Assembly (NCBI GenBank): GCA_013399855.1
Contig: VXAY01004283.1
Coordinates: forward strand, 548,970-612,969
Origin: Oxyruncus cristatus
Lineage: Eukaryota > Chordata > Aves > Passeriformes > Cotingidae
Direction: 5' to 3'
DNA: 64,000 nt
The notes under the pieces are model-generated. The model made no database searches. It worked only from the letters and a program-made list of their open reading frames with translations, and was not told the DNA's origin. A program made the translations under genes and the position numbers. Positions 1 through 11,160 of this stretch are shown one piece after another; position 1 is the first letter of the stretch; the number at the start of each line of letters is the position of its first letter.

Positions 1-1523
1 AGATAAATGGAATGCTACAGTGGCAATGAGGTAACAGAATGGACTGTTCATATTCTATAAAGTCTTGCCCTGAAAACAAGAGATTTTCCAACTTTATAAA
101 GAGATAATCGTTAATTCACCCTTGGTTTGGCATCTTCCCCCAGTGGGGAGAGCTACAGACAAAATGACAGTGCAAGAAGGACACAGTGGCAGCCCTGCTT
201 CTGATTTCACCGGGTTTTGTCAGTTTTTGTTACAATATTAAAATTATTGAAATCTGGGGTTAGTTTTCCTGTGAAGCAGACAGGCTATTGACACTGTGTG
301 ACACGGTTGACTGGGGGAGATTTTGCACGTCACAATATATTTGCGCCTTGACTATTCTACCTATGGATGGATCTGTTTTTAAAAGCTTCAGGTTATGCTA
401 TGTTCCTGAAGGCTATTTCTTTGAGTTGATGAAGCAAATAATGTGGGGGGGGTTTGTGGGGTTTTTTTTGTTTGTTTGTTTTAACAGAGCTTTTAAGGAC
501 TTGTCACAGAAAGCCTGATGAGGGGTTAAGAATTTCCTTTTGAAGTTGTACAGAATTACCAACTAATGAGTCGATTTCTTTGATGAGTCTTTTATACTTG
601 GCTGCAGCTGTACAAGAATCAGCCACAAAGGGATCTTGATTTTGTTCATCGTTAGTTCCAACTCAACAGATGAAGTCTGGTTATCATTGTCACCTTCCCA
701 ATTTGCCTTTGTATTATGTGATGCTAGTGTATTCAATTAACAATCTGATTAGCAAGTTCTTGCATTCTTCAAGTATCTTTCTTTATTACTGCCAATGTAT
801 CAGCTCCTTCAAACAGGATTTAAACCCGTAATGCTTTTTTGGCAATGATAAAATTTTTAACGCTAGAATTTAAGATACTGAAGCACACAGGCCAGCAGGA
901 GAAGATAGCAATGAACTTAAGAAGGATATTAAGAATCATGGAGACTTGGAGAGAGTTATTTCATTAAAAGCTACAGTGAATTAATATTTTTTTACTTCTT
1001 TGTACAGAAACTGTATCTAATGAAGTTTTCAGTTTTGCCACTTTTGTTCAAATTATCAAGTTCTTACAGAATCAGAACAACAAAGATCTGATGTTCTGAA
1101 CTCCGGTGCAAGTTTAAATCCTGCTCTGGACTGGGAATGGGCATTGGTGGGTGGCTGCTTCACCACAAGTAGATGTCACAATCTTCTTGATCCCTCCTTT
1201 CCCATCTGAAGCCTGAAATCACTGTTTTAGGAAGTCAGACCAAATGGAAAGGATGAGGCTGAATTTGACATGGTTTAGAGCTTTACTTCCAGTCATCCTG
1301 TTCTATAAATAAGAGTAAATGCCAGAATATTGAACAACATTTGGTTAGTGTTTAAAAATTATGTCAGACTTGTGGCCAAAGGAGATACAGTTCATTTTAG
1401 TCAGAAAGAATATACATGAAAATATCCTTTTTCCTTTTATAGTCATATCTAGTCCCAGACAGAAGCAGAAGCAAATACACAAAAGATCTTTATGATTTTT
1501 TAAACCAAGTTATCCTGTTACAA
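1..1523. other. unique AT-rich sequence, no gene seen
   Basis: Frames in both directions are broken and the longest open stretch is about 76 codons, which is chance level. I see no repeat family, splice-flanked exon or RNA gene. Short T-rich runs occur near 450-480. Confidence 0.5.
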
Positions 1524-1542
1524 ACACACACACACACACACA
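1524..1542. repeat. (AC)n microsatellite
   Basis: About nine uninterrupted AC dinucleotides, followed by an A-rich imperfect extension. It is an ordinary short simple repeat with no gene context. Confidence 0.9.
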
Positions 1543-2084
1543 AAGAAAGACACAGTAGTGAAATCTATTGCATTTACAACTTTATTTACAATGATGTGTT
1601 AATATTTATGTTTTTTCTATGTCATATCAAGCAGGTACCATCTGAACCATTCCATTTCTTTTCTCTGATTTTCTGAAACAAAAAGTTTTGTATCTCACTG
1701 AACTCTATAAATATTTAGAAGCTCCTGTTTATTTGATCAAACCCGTAAAATAACACAGAATAAGTATCAAATTTTTCTCTACTCCATTTGTAACACTACA
1801 TCATGTTCGCAGAGCACATTTGGAGATGCCCCTGCTACCCTACAAGCTTAAATTCACAAAATTTTAAATGCAGCACAGTGAAAGCAGTCTCTTCCTCCAC
1901 ATTGTACTCTGGAAAAGGCCACTGAGATATGACGCTAGGCTGGACCCTGCATGCTTCAGAGGATACTGTATTCCTTGAAGAAACATGAAATGACAAGCCT
2001 TTCTAGAAACATAAAGGTGAAAAGAAATCATAGTTTTTCAAGGAAACACTAGCACTTTTATTACTGCTTCTAAAGGTTTATATA

Positions 2085-2392
2085 ATGCTTTGCACTTGAA
2101 TAGCACTCTCTACTCAGTGATCCCAAAATCCTTTTGTAGCACTGTATTTCACTTTGTGACAGCTCAATGATATAGGCAAATAACACCATCTCCTTTATAT
2201 AAATTGGTCAGTGAGTCTGAGAAAGTTAAGCACCTAATTCAAAGCCCATTAAGGCAAATGAAAAGACTCCCAACAGGCTTTTGGTCAGTTGTTAATGAGA
2301 TATCTCAGGTCATACAAAAAATTTGTGACAGAGAGCAGAACTCAAGTGTCCTTATTCCAATTCATGTGTCTTAGGTAGACATCATCCACCTT
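2085..2392 (+). repeat. ancient L3/MIR-like retroposon relic, possibly nested
   Basis: The order of motifs follows the 3' region of ancient amniote CR1/L3 and MIR-type repeats. A 'small table of cases' start (agtgatcccaaaatcctttt) leads to an AT-rich centre, then gtgagtctgagaaagttaag, and later a caggtcatac...gtgacagagagcagaactc block. Between the last two blocks lies a segment near 2238-2305 (aaagcccattaaggcaaatg, then gactcccaacaggcttttgg) that resembles another common sauropsid repeat, so one relic may be inserted in the other. The copy is strongly diverged. The family name is from memory of the consensus style. Confidence 0.45.
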
Positions 2393-2710
2393 CCATATAA
2401 AAAGGATTTTTCAAAGGACAGATTCGTGCCTATCATCCTCACAGAGTAGTGTCAAACATGTGAGGTGATATTACACCAATTTAAAAAATAGCTACACAGC
2501 AGAAGGTCCCATGTGGGCAGAGATGGGTCTCACAATGAACAGTTATCCAAATCATGGTTCCAGGAAACTAAGGCCATATTTCAGACCAAAGTGACCCAAG
2601 TGTGTGCTGACCATTTTTATAACTACAGGAAATCTTCGCCAACAGACACATGGAGAAATAAGAGGAGGAATAATAATCTGACGGGAAGAGGTAAAGACAA
2701 CATAGTCAGA
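2393..2710. other. unique sequence, no gene seen
   Basis: This stretch lies between an ancient relic and a CR1 tail. A 68-codon open frame is present but has no recognisable domain or splice context. Confidence 0.4.
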
Positions 2711-2968
2711 CACTTCTAAGAGATTTCCAGTGACAGAACAAGAGGCGATGAATGGAGGTTGAAGTGCAATAAATTCTATTTAAACAGAAGAAAAAAATTT
2801 TTCCTGCCAGAGTGGTCAAACAGTGGCACAGGTTGCCCAGAGAGGCTCTGGAGCCTCCATTCTTAGAGATAATCAAAACTCAACTGGACACAGTCCTGAA
2901 CAACTGACTCTGACCAGGGTTGTACAGGGTAATTGGACTAGATGACCTCCAGAATTAACATTATGCTG
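2711..2968 (+). mobile_element. CR1 LINE, 3' fragment
   Basis: The sequence follows the end of CR1 ORF2 and its 3' UTR. It begins with a diverged form of the 'gtgacaggacaagaggcaatg' block near 2731-2751. A cacaggttgcccagagaggc block follows at about 2827, and the closing ggactagatgacctccagaa motif lies near 2936. The copy is 5'-truncated, has no intact frame and is clearly diverged. CR1 is the dominant avian LINE and typically inserts as 5'-truncated tails like this one. Confidence 0.85.
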
Positions 2969-4460
2969 AAAAAATTTAGTGGTACCTGAGACAGAAGGCT
3001 GCTCAAAGTATAAGCATGCTGTGCAACAGCAGAAACCCTTGCCATCAGTTTACAACCACAACAAGTAGCTGTGAAGAAGATGCTTCCTCCTCTGCTGATC
3101 TCTAAGCTCCTCATGCACCTTGTGCTGCTCCTCCAGGGCTCACAGCATCACCTCTGACACTGCACTGACTTCTGGCAAGCAGGGAGCATCCAGAGGTACT
3201 GGAGTGCTGTAGTTTAGAGACCCACCATACCTAGAGTGACAAAGGAATTGCTCAAATCCAGCTATAGTGAAATAAGTCTTTACTCAACCATTTTTTCATA
3301 ACATTTAAAATGGACAACTCCTTTTCAAATAACCATTTATGAGACGGGTAAAGAAATGGGGAGGAGGTAAGGAGCAGGAAATACCTTATATTTAATCTGG
3401 CTACAGTTTAACTGGAAAGGTTTGTCTTTCCCTTTACAAATTCTGAAAGACTTGCTTTTCAGTGGATCTCATCTTCCTGCATATCTTGCTTCTTAGGTTG
3501 CATATTTCAGAAAAAAAATCCTTTCTAGTAGCATGCATTCCCTTTATTGATAAGCTTTTAACTTAACTAGGGACCCAGGGACCCAGACAAATTCATACTT
3601 CATTTCCAAAACTTGTTTAGTTCTTTCTCTTTGAGAGGCAGCATCAGTTCACCCCTTCGGGGATACAAATGTCTTTCATGAAACTGGGGAACTTCTGCAC
3701 TGACAAAGCAGTTAGTGGTCACTGTACTGATTCTTGAGTTTGAGTTATACATTAAGATGCATATCTGACATATGCACATGTGTAGATTAAATTCCTACCT
3801 CTCTATTATCTCTTGACTGGTACCAAACACAACAGCTACTGGATTTCTGGACAACACAGAAATTCTTGAGATATTTAACCCAATGAGAGGACAGTTATAG
3901 TAATGACAATTTGGGATTTTGTGCCTATGACCCTCTTGTGAGATTAAGATTTTTTCTTAGATATATTCTTATCCTTTCTTTTCTGAATCAGACATTTTTT
4001 TTTCAGTAGAAGCAGAACCTTTCCTTTTCTACAGTATCTGACCTAAGTTCACTTTCATCAGCGCATAGCTTGACAAAAGTGGTCTTTACCCATGAGTGAG
4101 CATATCCTACATAATACTGCAGAAAACACATCAGTCTTCTATTTTATATATGGAGAGCCTTACAAAGCATATAGTTATAAAGAACAAACTCCTCAGAAAA
4201 GAACCCTGCTTGCTCTGTACCTCTACAGGTGTTAGATATATTATTAAGCTAAGGAGAAATATCCTTACTGAAAACATGAGTAATTTATATGCTTATGTCT
4301 ATTTAAAGCTAACTAAAACTATTCTATAAAGCACCAGCTTTTTGAAAGTCATGCCCCCACCCCTCCTGCGCATTTTAGTCACCACAATCTCACACTGAGG
4401 GATAAAGGTAGAGTTAAGCAACACATTTCCCTGAAATGGCAATGAAGTGCAGCCAAAATA
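2969..4460. other. unique AT-rich sequence, no gene seen
   Basis: I find no open frame above chance, no clear repeat family and no RNA gene. The sequence is AT-rich with ordinary homopolymer runs. Confidence 0.45.
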
Positions 4461-4560
4461 GAGATAATTATTTTAATTAATGGTAATGATTTTAACGGTT
4501 GAACATTTTAACTAATTAATTATGATTGATTGCTTGTTACTAATCAGGAATGTGATTCAA
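4461..4560. promoter_or_regulatory. candidate homeodomain-type TAAT cluster
   Basis: Within about 100 bases there are many TAAT/ATTA cores, including ttttaattaatgg and actaattaattatga, followed by gattgattgcttgttactaatcagg. Clusters like this are the typical binding substrate of homeodomain factors and are common in vertebrate conserved noncoding elements. An AT-rich background also produces such cores by chance, so this is inference only. Confidence 0.25.
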
Positions 4561-7500
4561 AGTTCTAATTGAAAACCTGAGAGGAACGGGCACTAAAATA
4601 TGATATACTTCTGCTGAGAGAACAGGCATTTATTTTTTATATGAAACACTTCAAAGTAAAATTCATTTTGACATTTAAGATGGCCAGAAAATAATGTACA
4701 TCCCCTTCAGAGGAGGCTTTTTACCCACAGACATGAGAATTTGAAGATAACCTGATAACCAACTTGAAAAAAAACAGGGTGCTCTTTCTGGTCTTATTTG
4801 AAATCTGCTTAACCCTCTTGTGTTATGTTCCCTGTCAACATGGCATCATGCTGTTGTGCTTTAATACACAAGGGAGAAGCTAACTACATAATATTTATTC
4901 AGGATATGAACTCACTGAAGTGGCTTTATAGATCTGAAGCTGTTCTAAGGATCTCAGTGAGGCATTTATTGAATTAAGCAGCCCTGCAATCTATTCTCAC
5001 AGATACAATCTCTCACCAACACGCTACTCCTGGCTTCCTCAAGCCTGAGTTGAGGACCACACTAGCAGACCAGCCTCTTTCCTACCAAAAACCTCCCACT
5101 GTGTCTCTACACCGGGAGGCACAGACAGTGCTGCAAGGGGATGCTGTTCCCCAGAGCCACAGGGATGTGCCCCAGGGACCAGCGGCTACAGTTCACCCTC
5201 CCACTGTGGCCAGGACTCTGGGGCAGCTGTAGGGTTTACCAGTGACCACTGTCTGCCACATCACTACTAACCAGAAGGCTGGGCTGGTCCCAGAGCAGCT
5301 GCCGGGCCACTGCAAATGGCAGCAGGGTGTATCAAGGAAAACTAACTCCAGTGCCAGGCTTCCCAGTGACGCCAGAGGTGGCACAGCCAAGCCATCTGTC
5401 TCACAGATCGTGAGGAAGGCTATGCAAACCCCTCCATCTAAATCCCTACACTGCAAGGACAGGTAATCAAGTGCCACTGGGGATAGTTTGGCATTATTCT
5501 TTCATCGTGAGTAAGGGCAGCTTACCTTTGAAAGGGGCAGCCCTGACTGTATGGTTATCCTGACCTCACTTTCTCTTCTCTTCTCCCAGACTTGGGATCT
5601 GGACATCGCATAGCAGCAGGGCAAGTGGTTTTAGAAAACTGATTGGGCACATAACTTACTTTTTGGGATAAAGAGGGACAAAAGCCTCTGTTAACAGCGT
5701 CCCATAGTCAGTGGCTTAGGTGGAACAGCCAAATGTCAGCACAGTGAGCGATTCACAAGAGGCAGCAGCCCCAGGAACAAACCACCTCAGGCTGCTAGCA
5801 GGAAACATTGCAGAATGGGAAGGTCACAAGCATCCCCCTTTCCAGGAGGGGAGCATCAAATGCTGGGCTGAAAACATATCCTCTCTCAAAATTATATAGT
5901 CTGAAATCTTTCCCTGATACTACATAGCCTCCCTGCAATGTAAGTCTTAATAAATAAAGAAACGGTCTGGCTTAGGCAGAAGGGGGTAAAACAAGAATTG
6001 TAGTGCCACCAAAATGTTTATAGAAGAACCACGAAGCTGTTTCACAGTTTTGATAGGGAATTTGCTCCCTAGTTAGCTGATATTAAAAAAGGAGAATCCC
6101 CAAAGTACCATTTGGCAACTACTATAAATAAATGTTGCAGACATAATACTGCTTTTTTCTTCCAAAAAAAAAAAAAAAAGGATTAATTCACAATAAATGT
6201 ATGGGTTAGAGGCATGTAGAGCTGGGATAAAAGAATGAGGCACTTTAGACACAGCCTTGATACTGCTGGTACCAGTGAGATGCCTTGGGTAGGCAGTGCT
6301 TGGTCTGAACTGGTGGTGGCTGTAGAAAGGTAAGATTCAGTCCCATGATAAGCGGGCAACACTGTGGGACTGCCTGGCACTGCTTACGAGCATGCTTACA
6401 ACTGGACCAAGGACCACACAGAGAAGGGAAAGGTGAGGATTCTGGCCATCTCCATCACGTAGCCCAGCACCCTGTTTTGAGTCTTTGTTGCCTTTTTGTC
6501 TCTCTCAGGGCTCTGAGGATGCCTACCTCCAAGTTCAGACAAACAACAGCAGTGATTTAACCTGGGAGGATGATTTTAAGACGGTTCTGTAAACCTGAAT
6601 GTTGTTTCAATCTAAAGAGGTATTTTTGTCATAGACCTTTTATGTGTATTGCAGGGATCAAGCCAGAGCAATATATCCAAATTTCTAGGTGTTTAAAGTC
6701 ATTAGGCACTTCAGTGCAGAGCCTGAGGATTCCTAGGCACTTAAATCTAATTCTGTACACATGACCAAAAACCAGATATCTCACCATGATCCAGGCTTAA
6801 GCAGTCATTCCACCTGAGCTCCACCTAAACCTCCCCAAAGCCCAAACATTGCCAGACTTATGCTCAATTATGACAGTAATTACCCCGGACTTTGGTAGCT
6901 TGACTGCTCACACATGCAGGTACCCCATGGCCTTGGTGCTGTGCTACCTGTGGAACACTGTACTCCCACCCCAAACCCAGTCAGCAGTGGCAGCTCAGGA
7001 ACTGGCTCATGGGCAGAGCAGACATCCTTGATTTAGCCCACTGAGGGCAGGGAGAAATTCATTCACCTTAATTTCTCATCCTAGATGTACCAATAGCCCA
7101 CATTCAGCCCTGGAAAGTGAGAGAGTGGATTGCACTCTGGGCACCATGCATTTGCCTGCTGTGTTAAGCCATTAAGTTAACCTTGGAACAAAACAAAAAA
7201 AAAGAAAAATAAAAGGTAAGCAACTTTTCTGATCTGAAGAAGAAAAGGGAATCAGTCTCAAAGATAAAACTTCCACCTACCTTTATTCACATCACAGGAA
7301 GAGAGAATTTAGCAAACCGATCATGCAAATAACTTTAAAGATTTTAGCACACTTTTTCCTTAACTATTTGCAACGTGGTAGAGGTATGAATTTTCTTCCA
7401 TAGCACTCCTATTACATAGGTAGAACTGACTAGCAGACATTATCACACAATAGAGCACTTGCAATTTCATCTTCTGGAAGAGGCAACCCAGAATAGATTC

Positions 7501-10427
7501 TTTCCTTGCATTATCCAACTTTGCCTCCAAGGAGCAAGTTGAGAGAACCACAACTTCAGGGAGTGTTGCTACTAGCTTAAAAAGAGGGACAAAATGGGAG
7601 TACAGTGTGGAAAGGACTGTGCCCTTCAGTTTACTACTTGCATGTTGAGTTATTTAGCTGGGAGGAAGAAAAAAAAAAAAAAGTCATATTTGCTGATTGC
7701 ATAAATAATCCCCAAAGCTGCTGCCCTATGCCTTCTGCTCCTTTAAAGGACAGCTGTATCATATTAGCAGTCATCAGAGGAAACCATGCCTAGAAACTTC
7801 TCTGAAAGCTGCAGCACTTCAAGAAGGATAAGAAAGAAATGTCATCAGCCAGTACTCCCTCTTGCCCCTTTAGCATAATGGCTCAGGAGAGGGAGATTAC
7901 AACAGGTTTTCATCATGAATATCATGTGTTTGAGCAAGGAGCAATTTCCTGACAGCTTTGATTCCAAATTTCAACATTATGTCACTTGCTGAAGTATCAG
8001 ACACATCATTAACCAGCTCTAGCAGGTTTTGTTATGATATGATGAGTCAATATCTGCCCAGAAAATTTAACCCATTTTTCTCTCTCTCGCACATTTTGAA
8101 CAAGTTCTCTCCTAGAAATGTCTGCCTTTCCGAACAACACTTCATCTGAATCATAAATTACCCTTTGATGCCTTATTATTTACACAGCACTTGCACATGC
8201 TCATGCCTTATTCTCGAACACTTCCACGAAGCATCTATACACAGAATTCAAGGTGCTTTCTAGATTTAGCTTTAATTCTATTCTTTATTTTAGGCAGCTC
8301 AGCATTATAACCACACCAAGTCCTGCAATTTCAGAAAAAGGGAGAGCTCTGTGATGTCTCACTGAGTTCTGCTGCACGGTTGTGAGGTCAGGCCCTCTGA
8401 ATGGCCAGATGCCAGCACGCACAGCCAGCTCAGACCCCTCTTGCTATGCTCCTGCTCCTGGACCACCTTTTCTTTCTCAATGCCATTTCTGTGCACTACC
8501 CTAAATTAAAGGAGGGTCACGAATTTTAAAAAGTGACATTTCAGAGCAGACTTGCAGGGTGATTCGGACAACCTCGCAATTGATACGTATCACTATGTAC
8601 AGTGCTTTGCAAGACGAGAGTCTAGGACAGGTGTTTTTTTAAACTCATGTTTTAAGTATAAAAAGGGCTATCACAAGTCAATGACTCCTTATGCCAGAAA
8701 AAAGATATATCAATGTAGCATTAAATCTCCCTAACCTTTGCACCCAGGGTATGGCTGCACATGGTGGAGGGAAGAGGCAGATTAGGTACTTCCCCAGTTA
8801 CTCTTCTGCAAGGTACAAAAGTTAAGTCTATCTCATTTTCTCTTTTACTTAAAACATCATTGCTAAAGTACAAATTAGAGCATTTACTTAGTTGGAAAAG
8901 TCAAAGGAAAATTACTTATTTTTGGAGGTCTACTGATCAGTTCTTTGCACCATCTTTCTGTAACAGAAAATCTGTTTAAATGAGGGAATTAAAGAATAAA
9001 TTTACCTTCTTTAAAAACAGCAGAGAGACAGAAAAGCCAAATCTCTCAATTTAGTTCAGGGGAAAGTAACTGCATATGGCCAGAACGGGGAAGTTACATT
9101 TGAGGAGTGCAAGCTCGTTACAAAGCAGCTGCTTCCGACCTGCAGCAGCACACCCGAAAAATGTGGAAGACTGACAGCACAGACACGTGTAATGAGAAGT
9201 CAGGAGCTGTGGACAACACAAAACCAGAAGATAGTTTCCCATTCACATCTGTCTCCGATCTCCAAAAAACCACCTGAAACACACAACCTCACCTGGAGAG
9301 AGAAACTGAAGTTCCCTTCAGCTGCCTATAATGTTTAAATTCAGTTTCAGCCAGGCTTTATTACAAACCTCTGCTGATCTCGGAGCAGGGAGACTGTCCA
9401 AAACCAGGTGTGCTAAAATATATTTTCCTCACTATATATTTGTGTTCATTTATTGCATATTTTCTGTTTCTTTAAAGCTACTACATGAAACACTTCCATC
9501 AAAATATGTTTGTCTGTTTAAATGCTTTGGAATACGCTTGGAATAAAGCAATACACTTGGGTTTGTGAAGCTGTCAGCCCAATTTTATTTTCAGTAGGTA
9601 AGGACTATTTAGAGAACTGCTTCCCCCTTTCAAAGAGGGTTTGGGGAGGAAAAGCATGCAAGAATCTTCTGGGAATCTCATGTGTCATCTTCTAGACCAC
9701 TGTAGGAGGAGTATGTGTTGAGATAATGTCATGGGTCATGCTCAGAGAGCAGGGTCGGTTCTAGACCATTAGTCTTGAGCTTTAATGCTAATACTTTTGC
9801 ATAAGAATAAACATATTTTTTAAATGAAACTGCCTGAAATCTGCGTTAGATGTGAATTTAGCTTCAGGCTCTCCCTGCTCTTTCCTGTGCTGTTTCTGAA
9901 TAACACAGTTACTCATATAATGCACCCAAATAATATTTCTTAGCTAGTAGGCTGAAATGTCAGTGCAACAAACCAGGACTTGAGCAACTATTTTTCAAGG
10001 TGTTCCCACATGTTTTCTGGCTCCAAATAAAGCTGTTTTTCACTAGCACTGTATCCTCTGTATTTATGAACTTTTTTTGCCCTTTTTTTGAAATACCAGT
10101 CAGAAAAATAGAGCCAGGGGTAATAAAGAACAAAGCTAGCTGTAAGTAGAAACATCAGCTTTACAAATATCAGCTGCTCTCCTGAAAGGTGTTCCAAGTG
10201 TCTCACCCCTTAAATGAATAGTGAATAAGAAGTTAGAGATACAATGAAGGCTCTAGTTCAAAATTCATTCCTGCTAGGTTACACCTATATCTGCTATGTC
10301 TTTTAATCATTAATAAATATCTCCAGAAATAATTACCTAAATTAGTGTTATTCACAAAGAGAAATATAATTGAATAGACTTGGTTTTTTAAGTTGGCATT
10401 CCATATATGGAATAAAGAAGTTACAGA
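4561..10427. other. unique sequence, no gene seen
   Basis: Mixed AT-rich sequence. The interval 5040-5480 is locally GC-richer and has two overlapping open frames of 74 and 94 codons on opposite strands. It ends in a donor-like gacag|gtaatc at about 5462, but I recognise no protein and no matching acceptor. Poly-A runs lie at 6164-6179 and about 7669-7682 with no retrocopy upstream. A possible ancient relic (aggcacttcagtgcagag region) lies near 6690-6760. Nothing else is supportable. Confidence 0.4.
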
Positions 10428-10439
10428 AGAATGAAAAAT
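10428..10439. repeat. target-site duplication, copy flanking LINE 3' end
   Basis: The 12-base word agaatgaaaaat occurs here and again at 11149-11160, exactly bracketing the minus-strand LINE insertion. The perfect match argues for a fairly recent insertion. Confidence 0.8.
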
Positions 10440-10449
10440 CAGGGCTAGG

Positions 10450-10463
10450 CTTTGCGAACAAAG
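10450..10463 (-). repeat. 3' terminal hairpin of the LINE
   Basis: On the minus strand a perfect 5-bp stem (CTTTG/CAAAG) closes a TTCG loop, about 10 bases from the 3' end of the insertion. Many LINE reverse transcriptases recognise a 3' stem-loop in their own RNA, so this is a plausible template-recognition structure. The stem is short and could be coincidental. Confidence 0.45.
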
Positions 10464-10477
10464 ATTTGGGAAGGGCT

Positions 10478-11148
10478 CTACCCACGTTTGTTGCAAGCGT
10501 GTTGGTGGCTAAAAAGGCCAATACGAGATAGGCAAGTCCAGTTGCAAAAGGCACAGCAGAAAGACTCCTTAGATGGTATATTCTGCAAAGCACGATTCTT
10601 TCTGCGTTGTCTTTTCTCCTCAAGGGTGATCCTGCGTGCTTTCTCAAAAGCGTCAGCAGCGTTGTAGATGGTGTGTCTCCAGGACTCCCGATTGGAGGCC
10701 AGAGTAGACCAGTTATGGTGGTCAGTATGGCCAAGGCTGAGATGTTGTTTCAGGGAGTCCTTGTATCTTTTCTTCGGGGCTCCTCTCGTGCGGCAGCCGG
10801 AGGCAAGTTCACCATAAAGCAGGATCTTAGGGAGGTGATGGTCCTTCATCCTGGAGACGTGCCCTGCCCAACGCAGCTGTGTTCTCAGTAACATGGCCTC
10901 AATGCTTGTGACTGCTGCTTGTTCCAGAACAGAAGTATTGGTCCCATAATCTGTCCAGTGGATGTTAAGGATCATACGGAGGTAGCGTTGATGGAAGCGT
11001 TCTAGGAGACGCAGGTGGTGGCGGTAGATGACCCCTGATTCAGAGCCGTATAAGAGAGTAGACAGCACTATGGCTCTGTAAACACTGATCTTTGTGCTTT
11101 TCTTCAGGTGTTTATTTTGCCAGACTCTTTTATGGAGCTTTCCGAAAG
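10478..11148 (-). pseudogene. LINE reverse transcriptase ORF, C-terminal part (5'-truncated)
   Basis: The open frame runs about 223 codons from the truncation point to the stop at 10478-10480. No ATG is needed because the 5' part was lost on insertion; the region from 11068 onward gives 196 residues. Numbering from 11068, LLYGSE lies at 5-10, QLRWAGHVSRM at 64-74, LLYGEL at 83-88, the basic RGAPKKRYKD at 95-104 and NRESWRHTI at 126-134. A basic linker at 145-160 precedes a C2HC zinc finger (C172-x2-C175-x12-H188-x3-C192). Upstream of 11068 the same frame reads GKLHKRVWQNKHL. These are the thumb/connection and C-terminal parts of a LINE polymerase; the catalytic palm is missing, so the product cannot be active. 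The lack of stops or frameshifts suggests a young copy. Confidence 0.8.
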
Positions 11149-11160
11149 AGAATGAAAAAT
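11149..11160. repeat. target-site duplication, copy flanking LINE 5' end
   Basis: Second copy of agaatgaaaaat, identical to 10428-10439, immediately beyond the truncated 5' end of the LINE. Confidence 0.8.

Larger units (their letters stand above)
10440..11148 (-). mobile_element. non-CR1 LINE, RTE-like, 5'-truncated insertion
   Basis: A 709-base insertion bounded by a perfect 12-base duplication. Read on the minus strand, it starts inside the reverse transcriptase ORF and runs through its stop codon. A very short 3' UTR of about 38 bases containing a hairpin follows. The encoded protein does not resemble CR1. Its order of motifs (LLYGSE, then LRWAGHV, then RGAPKKRYKD, then NRESWRHTI) matches the end of RTE-type and related endonuclease-reverse transcriptase LINEs. 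The best known RTE in birds is AviRTE, acquired horizontally by several lineages including suboscine passerines. That assignment is inference. There is no poly-A tail. Confidence 0.8.

Noticed and set aside
5040..5480. GC-richer block with a donor-like end as an exon
   Set aside because: No acceptor fits the open frames and no protein is recognised; it is mentioned only in the span entry.
6164..6179. Poly-A run as the tail of a processed retrocopy
   Set aside because: No upstream coding sequence, polyadenylation signal at the right distance, or target duplication was found.
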